From NCBI GenBank assembly GCA_964415605.1, contig CAYQBA010000041.1, forward strand, positions 1 to 27,571: a stretch of 27,571 bases of DNA, written 5' to 3'. The DNA is from UCB3 sp964415605. GTDB taxonomy: Bacteria > Chloroflexota > Anaerolineae > Epilineales > Epilineaceae. Below are positions 15,516-23,392 of the stretch, one piece after another. Each line of letters opens with the position of its first letter. The stretch's first letter is position 1. Below the pieces are notes generated by a model that was not told where the DNA came from, did not search any database, and was given only the letters and a program-made list of their open reading frames with translations. A program made the translations under genes and the position numbers.

Positions 15516-16397
15516 ATGCCCATCCCGACCACTCCCACAGGACTCGTGCTCGCGACTGTAGCGAGTTGCGTCGCGGCGTGCCTGGGCACGATCTGGATCT
15601 TCTACGACAGCGGGAAGCGCGACGATCAGGCCACCGTCACCAAGACGCTCTCGGTGATGGTGAGCGTCCTGGCGCTGGCCGGTGCATTTGTCCTGGTTCC
15701 AGCCTTCGGCCGCTCGCTCGGCCCCGCGATCGTGAACATGCTGGCCCAGCTTGGCGTCGTGGCCGGCGTTGTTGCGTTGATCACTGTGGCTGCCTATGCC
15801 ATGCGCCGCAGCCCGTCGCAAGTCACGTGCCCGAGCTGCTTCAAGCCCAATGATCCCTCGTGGACGCGGTGCCCGTACTGTGGCTATCCAGACCAAATGG
15901 CCGATGGCGAGGCCGAAGGTAACAGCGCAGAGACACGACCGGCGGCGCAACCCGAGACATCGCCCTTGCAGTCCTCCCCGAGCAGCGACACGATCATCGA
16001 TCCGCCTTCAGGTCACTTTCCGGACCGCATTGCCTGGCTCACGGCCCTGACCGGGCCACAGGTAGGGCGCGACTTCCGACTCGCGAGTGAGAACCGCATC
16101 GGCCGTGACCATGACAGGGAGATCGTGTTGACCGAGGCCAACGTCAGCGGGCGCCACGCCAAGCTTTGGCTGGAGGGAGGCGCGTTCGTCATTCAAGATA
16201 TGGCCAGTCGCAATGGCACGTGGGTCAACGGTACGAAGATCGAGAAGAAGTGGGTTCTCGGCGACAAAGACCGATTGAGAATCGGAAGCACCGAGTTTGT
16301 CTTCGTCGATGTCGGGCTTGGACCCTGGCGCGGCCGCGACCTCGGTCCCGTGGAGGATGCGGGTCCATCTGGCCGCCCGCAGGAGGACATGGCATGA
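15516..16397 (+). CDS. Membrane protein with zinc ribbon and FHA domain
   Basis: A 293-aa protein. Three hydrophobic segments (about 8-30, 45-65, 73-96) are followed by a zinc ribbon with paired cysteines (Cys105/Cys108 and Cys119/Cys122, spaced CxxC-x10-CxxC) around a DPSWT loop. A linker contains SAETRP (Glu139-Thr140). The FHA domain (about 173-265) opens with IAWL and has IGR at 195-197, SGRH at 211-214 and SRNGTWVNG at 231-239, all pocket residues present. The zinc ribbon and FHA closely match those of the next gene, so the two share a duplicated cytoplasmic half. An AGGAGG site lies 4 nt before the ATG. The stop overlaps the next start as ATGA, indicating coupled translation. Confidence 0.87.
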   Translation: MPIPTTPTGLVLATVASCVAACLGTIWIFYDSGKRDDQATVTKTLSVMVSVLALAGAFVLVPAFGRSLGPAIVNMLAQLGVVAGVVALITVAAYAMRRSPSQVTCPSCFKPNDPSWTRCPYCGYPDQMADGEAEGNSAETRPAAQPETSPLQSSPSSDTIIDPPSGHFPDRIAWLTALTGPQVGRDFRLASENRIGRDHDREIVLTEANVSGRHAKLWLEGGAFVIQDMASRNGTWVNGTKIEKKWVLGDKDRLRIGSTEFVFVDVGLGPWRGRDLGPVEDAGPSGRPQEDMA

Positions 16398-18007
16398 AAC
16401 CCAGTTGCCGGATTGTCAGATGGCCACGACTGCTGGTGGTGTTGATCAGCTGCACGATGCTTGCGGTGCTGTCCACGGCGCCAACCGCCGCCATGCCGGC
16501 GCATCAAGCGCAGACGAGTGGGAAGGTCGCCATCAACCAGGTGCTGTGGGATCACTACCCGACGGTCACGCTGCTCGTGACGGTGAACAACCCGGGCGGC
16601 GGCGCGCGCGGCGGCCTTGCCGAGGACGCATTCACGATCTCGGAGGATGGTGCCAGCATCCCCCTCGACAAGGTCGAGCTGTCGACGGTCGAACAGAAGC
16701 GGACTCCGATTCAGATGGCTCTGGCAATGGATGTCAGCGGCAGCATGAACGACAGCACGGGGCCCGGCGGCCCAACCAAGATCGAGGCGGCCAAGGCCGC
16801 GGCAACCGCATTCGTGGATCGCCTGAACCCGGGCGACAGGGTCGCGCTGTTCAGCTTCAACGATTCGGTCGAGAAAATCCGCGACTTCACGGACAACAAG
16901 GAAGTGCTTAAGGACAGCATTGATCGACTCGAGGCGAAGGGCAACACCGCCCTGTTCGATGCCATCTTCATGGTTGCACGGGCGGTCCAGGAACGCCAGG
17001 GGCGACGGGCCTTCATTGTGGTCACGGACGGCAAGAATGAGCCACCCGGCCGCGGGGACATCCTCGGCGCGGTCACCGCTGCCGTCGACGCCGAGGCGCC
17101 GGGCTACACGATCGGGTTTGGAGCGCCGGGAACGGTCGACGACGAGACGCTCGCGACGATCGCTCAGGAGACGCATGGGGCCATGTTGCGTGAGCCTTCG
17201 GCGACCCAGATCGGCGCGCTGTTCGACCAACTCTCCGGATTGCTGGACAGCCAGTACATCATCACGTATCCGACCAACCTGAAGCCGGAAGCCAACCCGA
17301 AGCCCCATCCGTTGGAGGTGTCGGTGAAGGCGGGCGACATCGATGCCCGCGACAAGGTGATGGTGATCTTGCCCACCACCCTGACACCGCCAGCGGTAAC
17401 TGCCACGGCCACCGTAACGCCGACTGCGACGCCCAATGTCGATCCCGAACCCCCAGGCATGGGTGCACTGGGCTGGCTCCTCGGGTTACTCGCGGTCATC
17501 GCCCTGGCTGGGCTCGGAGCCTGGCTGATGATGCGTCAGCGCCCTCGGCGCTGCCCGACGTGCAAGCGTGTGATGGACCCGAGTTGGACGGTCTGTTTGT
17601 TCTGCCACCCACGCGAACCACAGCGGCCGACCAAGCCGATCCCCGAGCCCACGCCGGTCGAGCCGTTGCCCCGACGCAACGATGAGACGATCACCGAGGG
17701 CCCACAAACCGTGATGGCATGGCTGATGGGAGTTGAGGGTTCGGTCGTCGGCCGGGAGTACCGCCTGAGGGAACAGGGCACCACCGTGGGACGGGATGCG
17801 CGCAACACGTACCGACTCGACGATCCGTTTGTGTCGGGGGATCACATCAAGATCAAGTATGAGCGGGATGCCTTCGTCCTATACGACATGGCGAGCAAGG
17901 GCGGCACGTTTGTCAATGGTCAACCGATGGAAGGCCGGCACGTGTTGCAGGAAGATGATCGGGTGAAGATCGGGCACAGCGTGTTCGTCTACAAGCGAGT
18001 GCGGTGA
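16394..18007 (+). CDS. Exported VWA domain fused through a membrane helix to zinc ribbon and FHA
   Basis: A 537-aa single-pass protein. The start is set by AGGAGG 7 nt upstream and by the signal peptide (1-33, ending TAAMPA) right after it. The VWA domain (about 105-290) has a complete MIDAS set: DVSGS at 113-117, Thr185 and Asp212 in TDGK. A Thr/Pro stretch leads to a membrane helix (about 358-380). Inside the cell a zinc ribbon (Cys387/390 and Cys401/404, with the DPSWT loop of the upstream gene) and a NDETITEG segment (Thr432) precede the FHA domain (about 440-534; VGR, SGDH, KGGTFVNG with Gly for Asn). The domain order predicts that an outside partner bound by VWA could be linked to inside phospho-signalling. 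Direction of information flow is unknown. Confidence 0.9.
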   Translation: MKPSCRIVRWPRLLVVLISCTMLAVLSTAPTAAMPAHQAQTSGKVAINQVLWDHYPTVTLLVTVNNPGGGARGGLAEDAFTISEDGASIPLDKVELSTVEQKRTPIQMALAMDVSGSMNDSTGPGGPTKIEAAKAAATAFVDRLNPGDRVALFSFNDSVEKIRDFTDNKEVLKDSIDRLEAKGNTALFDAIFMVARAVQERQGRRAFIVVTDGKNEPPGRGDILGAVTAAVDAEAPGYTIGFGAPGTVDDETLATIAQETHGAMLREPSATQIGALFDQLSGLLDSQYIITYPTNLKPEANPKPHPLEVSVKAGDIDARDKVMVILPTTLTPPAVTATATVTPTATPNVDPEPPGMGALGWLLGLLAVIALAGLGAWLMMRQRPRRCPTCKRVMDPSWTVCLFCHPREPQRPTKPIPEPTPVEPLPRRNDETITEGPQTVMAWLMGVEGSVVGREYRLREQGTTVGRDARNTYRLDDPFVSGDHIKIKYERDAFVLYDMASKGGTFVNGQPMEGRHVLQEDDRVKIGHSVFVYKRVR

Positions 18008-18020
18008 TGGCGGAGCGACG

Positions 18021-20882
18021 ATGAATCGCCTTCGACGGGCCCCGCCAAGGAAGCCCGCGACGGACAGGCGTGTCGGGATGATCCTGGCAGTAGGCATCTT
18101 GCTGTCTGTGGGTGGCATTCCGGCGCTGCCGGCAACGGCCGACCCGTTGATCGCACCTGCTTGGACCTCCACCGCCGCACCGGATCCAGCCTTGCGACAG
18201 GTCGAGTTCGACCATGTCAAGCTGTCCCACCACACATCGCTTGCCACCGAGGTGCGCGGCGTCAAGGTGGGTCGTCTCGATCGGAGCACCGATACCGAAG
18301 ACCGGCGGATCGAGCTGGGCTGGTGGTTCGACGGTGTCCCGACGCATATCCGGCTTGACTTCGTGGGGTACCCGATCGGGGAATGGCCCGGCGAGATCTT
18401 CGTCTTCGACCTCGACGAGTACCTATCGGTCGCGGAGCCGATCGGCGCTCCCGACGTCGTGCAGTCGCTGTCCGACCTTGCCGCTGTGCTTGCCGGCGCC
18501 GGTGATCCGAAGCGAGAGGACTTCCACCCGCCGTTCATCCCCCAAGTCAATGCCGGGATGCGGTTTGTGGCCAGACCAAGGGTCATCTCGTTCCAGAACG
18601 GCGCCGGACTGCGCTACATCACCGAGTTCGGGCAAGACGTGGGGCATGTCACGCCAGGAAGTGGCTTCACTTACGTGTTCATCGGCTTGGCGGATGGCGG
18701 GCACACGATCGTGTCGGGGCGCTTCGCGCTGGCACTGGATTGGGCCGCGGAGCCCACCCCGATGTTGGATCCGTCCGATCCCACGTGGTTCGATGAGGCG
18801 CAACGATACAATGAGCGGGCGGTTCTCGAGATCGAACATGCAACCGACGGCGCGTTTGACGTCGACTTGGGGCTATTGGACGCGATGGTTGCCTCGATCG
18901 ATACATCTGCCGAGGCCTCGCCGGTTCCTTCATCGGCTCCGCCGTCAACGGCGGTGCCAACCCGGCCCGAGCCGACGCCCCGGCCGACGACGGCACCTGA
19001 GCCGGTGCCGGTACCGTCGCCACGCCCACCAGACACCTGTGAACAGCCGCCTCCACCCGACCCGACAGATCGGGGCCGGAAGGTGCTGCTCGTCGCGGGA
19101 TGGGGAGGTCAATCAGGGCTGGGCTGGGTCGATCCTCGGCCAGGGTGGAACACGCTCCAGGCGTTCCTGCAGTCTCATCCATCGATGGTCGGGATGTCCC
19201 TCGACGCCAAGGACTTCCTCTATTTCAGCTATTCCGGCTTGTATGCCTGCGATGCGGATGGGCGAGCGGACTTCGGCCAGCCCAAGTACACGGGGCCGGA
19301 CAGCCTCCTGAAGGTCTTTGCCGACTACCCGCGACGAGCGCAAGGCATCGATCGGGTGCTGGAGGCCTTCCCAAACGCGACGTTCAGCCTCATCACACAC
19401 AGCAACGGCGGTGTGGTGGCGGCCTACTGGGCCGCGAGTGGTTCGGACCGGCGAGATCAAGTCGATGTGATTGCGACACTCGACAGTCCACTACGTGGTG
19501 GGGCGGGGGCATGCGGCCAGAAGCTCCCGAGCCACTCGGCCGATGTCATTGAGAGCATCGCCAGCGCGCCGAGCCAGGTACGCATGTTGACGGTCCGCAA
19601 CCACTGCGATCGGGTCGTCACACCGGAGCAAGCCACGTTGGACGGGGTGTGGCGCAACGTCGATGTCAACCATGGGCCCAAGGACCAGTGTCAGAATGCC
19701 CTGTGTGACCTGGAAACCCATGGCGAGGTCATGCGCCACCCCAACATCGGTTGGGCGATCGCTGCCGCGATGAGCCCGTTTCAGGTGTTGTCGCCGCAGG
19801 CCGGCAGGCCATGGCCCGTCGGCGACCCTGGGGACGACGCGCGCATCCCGGTGTTCGTCGCCTATCCGCTGTCGAACGATCTCCGCGACGCCTTGCGCGG
19901 GGAAGGCAACCGCAACGTATTGGTCAGCGCAAAGATCGGCGATGCCGATGCGCGCGTTGTCGACGTCGCCGATGCGCCAGCCAACAGTGCGATCCGTGTG
20001 CGCATCGAGCCGCCGGATAACCCGCTGGGCACCTACGCCCTCACCCTTCGTGTCGGTGACGAGTCACGGACCGTGCGGGACGCGGTGACGTATCGTTCGG
20101 CAAGCTCGACGTTGCTCGATGCCTCCGGCAGTGTGGCGCAGGACGAGCGCAAACAGGTTGCGACTCTCGTCGTTCCTCCCGACCAGACGTCGTTGACGGC
20201 GGAGCTGGAGTGGCCCGGAAGTCTGCTCGAGTTGGTGCTGACCGACCCGACTGGGCGTGTGGTGGATGACAGCTATCCGAACGTCACGCGCTTTATCGAT
20301 GGTCATCCTGCCTATCTCACGGTTCAAGCCCCGGCTTCTGGCGAGTGGCAAGCCGCGGTGATCGGCCGCGAGGTGTCTCAGGCGGCGGAGCCGTTCAGGC
20401 TACGCGTCGACGCCGTGCCGGCTGCTTCCGTGGCACCAGGTGCGTTGGATAGCGGCAATGCGACCACGCTGGCGATCGTGATGGCGTTGGGGATGATGGC
20501 GGTGCTGGCGGTGGCGATCCTGGCCGGCCGCTCGTCGGCCGGCTCCCGCTGGGGCGCGCTTGTCTTGGAGGCCCCGGGCCTGCCCCCGCGCCCCGTGGCG
20601 ATCCGCCGCCTTCCGCTCGTGATTGGCCGTGAACGCCCCGCGGATATCGTGGTTCCCAACGATCGTGTCTCGCGCCGGCACGCGCGCGTGGCGGCTGTCG
20701 GTAGCGCAATGATGCTCGAGGATCTCGAGAGCAGAAATGGGACCTTCCTGAATGGGAAACGCATCCGCCGCGCCTCCCTGCACCCGGGCGATCGAATCCG
20801 CGTCGGGAACGTCGATATCGTCTGGTCTGTGAAGGGGACGAAGGGGGGGAGGCCAGGTGCCTCGGAAAGGGCGATGAGATGA
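18021..20882 (+). CDS. Exported alpha/beta hydrolase (lipase-like) with cytoplasmic FHA domain
   Basis: A 953-aa protein. A basic N-terminus and hydrophobic stretch (about 18-40) form a signal sequence. Residues 41-290 are an exported region I do not recognise, followed by a Pro/Thr linker (about 296-345). The alpha/beta hydrolase domain (about 353-585) starts KVLLVAGWGG and has the nucleophile elbow THSNGG with Ser461; Asp530 in NHCDRVV and His567 or His573 near THGEVMRH could complete the triad. Two beta-sandwich-like stretches (about 600-800) precede a membrane helix (about 815-836). The C-terminal FHA domain (about 862-940) has IGR, SRRH and SRNGTFLNG, all intact. The enzyme would lie outside and the FHA inside. 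Substrate unknown; lipid or glycolipid esters are a guess. GGAG precedes the ATG by 5 nt, and the stop overlaps the next start as ATGA. Confidence 0.87.
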   Translation: MNRLRRAPPRKPATDRRVGMILAVGILLSVGGIPALPATADPLIAPAWTSTAAPDPALRQVEFDHVKLSHHTSLATEVRGVKVGRLDRSTDTEDRRIELGWWFDGVPTHIRLDFVGYPIGEWPGEIFVFDLDEYLSVAEPIGAPDVVQSLSDLAAVLAGAGDPKREDFHPPFIPQVNAGMRFVARPRVISFQNGAGLRYITEFGQDVGHVTPGSGFTYVFIGLADGGHTIVSGRFALALDWAAEPTPMLDPSDPTWFDEAQRYNERAVLEIEHATDGAFDVDLGLLDAMVASIDTSAEASPVPSSAPPSTAVPTRPEPTPRPTTAPEPVPVPSPRPPDTCEQPPPPDPTDRGRKVLLVAGWGGQSGLGWVDPRPGWNTLQAFLQSHPSMVGMSLDAKDFLYFSYSGLYACDADGRADFGQPKYTGPDSLLKVFADYPRRAQGIDRVLEAFPNATFSLITHSNGGVVAAYWAASGSDRRDQVDVIATLDSPLRGGAGACGQKLPSHSADVIESIASAPSQVRMLTVRNHCDRVVTPEQATLDGVWRNVDVNHGPKDQCQNALCDLETHGEVMRHPNIGWAIAAAMSPFQVLSPQAGRPWPVGDPGDDARIPVFVAYPLSNDLRDALRGEGNRNVLVSAKIGDADARVVDVADAPANSAIRVRIEPPDNPLGTYALTLRVGDESRTVRDAVTYRSASSTLLDASGSVAQDERKQVATLVVPPDQTSLTAELEWPGSLLELVLTDPTGRVVDDSYPNVTRFIDGHPAYLTVQAPASGEWQAAVIGREVSQAAEPFRLRVDAVPAASVAPGALDSGNATTLAIVMALGMMAVLAVAILAGRSSAGSRWGALVLEAPGLPPRPVAIRRLPLVIGRERPADIVVPNDRVSRRHARVAAVGSAMMLEDLESRNGTFLNGKRIRRASLHPGDRIRVGNVDIVWSVKGTKGGRPGASERAMR

Positions 20883-23299
20883 TCGGGTGCCCGCAAGCAC
20901 GAGTCTGGCTGGTACTGGCCATCCTCGGTGGCATCGCCGTGGGTTGGGGACCATCGGCCGCTGGGGTGAACGCGGAGTCGGCGGTGGATCCTACGGGTGA
21001 GCGCAATGCCCCCAAACCACCGACGACAGATGAGGTGGAGGACGATGCGACCTCGGCACAGGCGCCAGACACGGCGCCGCGCCCGAGCACGGACCGATGG
21101 AGCCCTGCGCTTGAGCCATCTGGTGATTCACCGCGGACGGCCAAGCCGGCGTCGGCGCGCCACGAGTACGATCCGTTCGAGCCCGATGATGCTTGCAGTT
21201 CGGCGCGTGCCATCGCGGTCGACGGGCCGACGCAGCAGCGCGACTTCTACGGGAACGCTGATGAAGACTGGTTGCGGTTCGATACGACCGCAGGCGGATC
21301 GTATGTGATCGTCACGCGCAACCTGGGGGCGGAGGCCGACACGGTGCTGACGCTGTATGATGGTGACTGCCGAACGCCGCTTCGCCAACGGGATGACTGG
21401 CCAGGCGAAGGGTATGCCTCGCGGATCTACTGGTATGCTCAGCGCGGAGGCACCATGTTCGTACGGGTCACCACGTTGTCGGATTCGACCGACACGACCG
21501 AGACTGGCTACGAGGTGGGAATCGCGACAGCCGCACCGTTCATCGATGTCTACGTCGAGGGCTCGGACGGTTACGCCGTCGGGGATGCGGTTGTCGAAGC
21601 GTATACGGACTTGTCCCATTATGGCACGCCAGCGACGGTGTACACCGACAACTTCGGGTGGGCGCCGCTTGAAGTCGGGACTCAACCGCACACGATCTAT
21701 GCGCTGTCGGGGCGCCAGTATGATGGATTCATCCTTCGCCGCGACAACATTGCTGCACCGTCTCGGGTAACGATGCGCGCGATGGATGCGGCCCATGTTA
21801 CGCTGAAGGCCATTCGAGTCGATGGAGCTCCGTTTGCTCCAAACGATGATCCGAATGTCGCGAATCCGATTATCCGACTTTCACCCAACTTCTATTCGTT
21901 TGGATCCAATGGACGAGTCGATGGCAATGGCGAGGCCCGAATGCGGGTGACGCCAGGGTACTATCAGCTCGCGGCATGGGATTGGAAGACCTGGCATGCT
22001 TTGTCGAGGGCAGATGTCTACTTGGGACCTGGCACTCAGGTCACGCTGGATGCACAGCGGATGCCTGTTGCCCGGGTGCAGGCTACGAATGTCGATGGTG
22101 TGACTCAACGCATCGGCATCTGGAACCAAGTGCTGAACTGGGGACCATATTTTCGAGTAAACAACGGTGGCACGATGATCGTATCGGAGGATTATCACCG
22201 CATCAACGTACAGATCACGCGTCAGGCTAGTCCAGATGAGACATGGTTTCAATCTCTTGACCAAACCGGGATCTGGAACTGGGGCGCAAGAGTATGGACA
22301 CGAGGCGGGACTACGATACAACTGCGCGTCGGACCGTCTGTCAGGTTGCGCACGGCGACATATGAGACGGTGTACCGACCGGCCGACAGCGTGATGTTGG
22401 TCAACGCGATCACGGATGCCTACGGTAATGGCATCTCCTACGTGGAATTCGAGTCCCCCTCTTCCTGGGGCGAATTCCGCCCTCATACCATCGTGCGCTC
22501 TCCCACCGGCCGTGTCGTCTACGACAACGACGGGTACGGTGGTTGGGCGATCGAGTACTTCGACCTGCCTGATGATGCCGTGCCCGGCCGCTATACGGTC
22601 GAGACAAACCTGAACACGGGCCCATTTGGGGGGATGCTCAGGGACACCGCCGAATTCCACGTGCTCGCCAACCGTTGGACTTGGCCGCCGGATCACTGGC
22701 GCTCCATCTTCTTGCCATTGCTCCAACGCAATGACGGCTACATCGAAGCTTGCAACGGTGGGTTTGAGAACGGCCTCGCGCCGTGCTGGAACCATGGTGG
22801 CCCTTTGAGCCGGGCCATCGTCGGCATCACGGACGATGGGACCCCTCCCATCGTCGGTCAAGCTGCGTTGCGATTGGGCGATCCCGGCTACGGGTTCGGG
22901 TTGCCAGGCCAATCAGGGATCCCGATTGGCGCAGCGTGGGTTGAGCAGCGCATCCAAGTACCGGATACGAAGTTCGCTGCGGTCGAGTTCTGGTACCGCA
23001 TGATCACATATGACGTCGCACGCAGTCGTGCTGGGCAGTGGTACGATGTCTTCGAGGCATCGGTGATCGACGGCACGAAAGCAACCCAGGGACACCTTGA
23101 TGGGAACTTCGAACCGAACACCTCACGGCAGCGCCATGATTTGGGATGGCGCTTCGGTCGGGTCGACCTGACTCCATGGCGAGGTAGGGTCGTCACGGTA
23201 CGTTTCTTGAACTGGAATGGCATCGATCCACAGGCACCCGAGGCTGATCGCAACAACACGTGGACATTCCTGGATGATGTCAATGTACGCTATTACTAG
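20879..23299 (+). CDS. Large exported multidomain protein with PPC-like and jelly-roll-like domains
   Basis: An 806-aa secreted protein, translationally coupled to the lipase-FHA gene by an ATGA overlap. Signal peptide at about 1-29. A Pro/Thr/Asp-rich region leads to a PPC-like domain (about 97-216): YDPFEPDD start, DFYGNADEDWLRF, then a TLYDGDC strand; this is the bacterial pre-peptidase C-terminal type. Residues about 220-600 form several beta-rich repeats like carboxypeptidase-regulatory or Ig-like modules. An IFLPLLQRN motif at 610-618 marks the border of a C-terminal jelly-roll-like domain (about 622-806) starting NGGFENG, a carbohydrate-binding-like fold. No catalytic motif, FHA or membrane helix after the signal is seen. 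It may be a surface ligand or adhesin working with the VWA, lipase or glycosidase proteins. Family beyond the PPC domain is not recognised. Confidence 0.8.
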   Translation: MIGCPQARVWLVLAILGGIAVGWGPSAAGVNAESAVDPTGERNAPKPPTTDEVEDDATSAQAPDTAPRPSTDRWSPALEPSGDSPRTAKPASARHEYDPFEPDDACSSARAIAVDGPTQQRDFYGNADEDWLRFDTTAGGSYVIVTRNLGAEADTVLTLYDGDCRTPLRQRDDWPGEGYASRIYWYAQRGGTMFVRVTTLSDSTDTTETGYEVGIATAAPFIDVYVEGSDGYAVGDAVVEAYTDLSHYGTPATVYTDNFGWAPLEVGTQPHTIYALSGRQYDGFILRRDNIAAPSRVTMRAMDAAHVTLKAIRVDGAPFAPNDDPNVANPIIRLSPNFYSFGSNGRVDGNGEARMRVTPGYYQLAAWDWKTWHALSRADVYLGPGTQVTLDAQRMPVARVQATNVDGVTQRIGIWNQVLNWGPYFRVNNGGTMIVSEDYHRINVQITRQASPDETWFQSLDQTGIWNWGARVWTRGGTTIQLRVGPSVRLRTATYETVYRPADSVMLVNAITDAYGNGISYVEFESPSSWGEFRPHTIVRSPTGRVVYDNDGYGGWAIEYFDLPDDAVPGRYTVETNLNTGPFGGMLRDTAEFHVLANRWTWPPDHWRSIFLPLLQRNDGYIEACNGGFENGLAPCWNHGGPLSRAIVGITDDGTPPIVGQAALRLGDPGYGFGLPGQSGIPIGAAWVEQRIQVPDTKFAAVEFWYRMITYDVARSRAGQWYDVFEASVIDGTKATQGHLDGNFEPNTSRQRHDLGWRFGRVDLTPWRGRVVTVRFLNWNGIDPQAPEADRNNTWTFLDDVNVRYY

Positions 23300-23392
23300 C
23301 ACGAGGCTGCGTGTGGCGACAGCGGTGCGGACGAGAAGTGCCATCCGCGACCATAACACAGGTGACTGCGGCTTGCGCAAGGAACCATTGCT

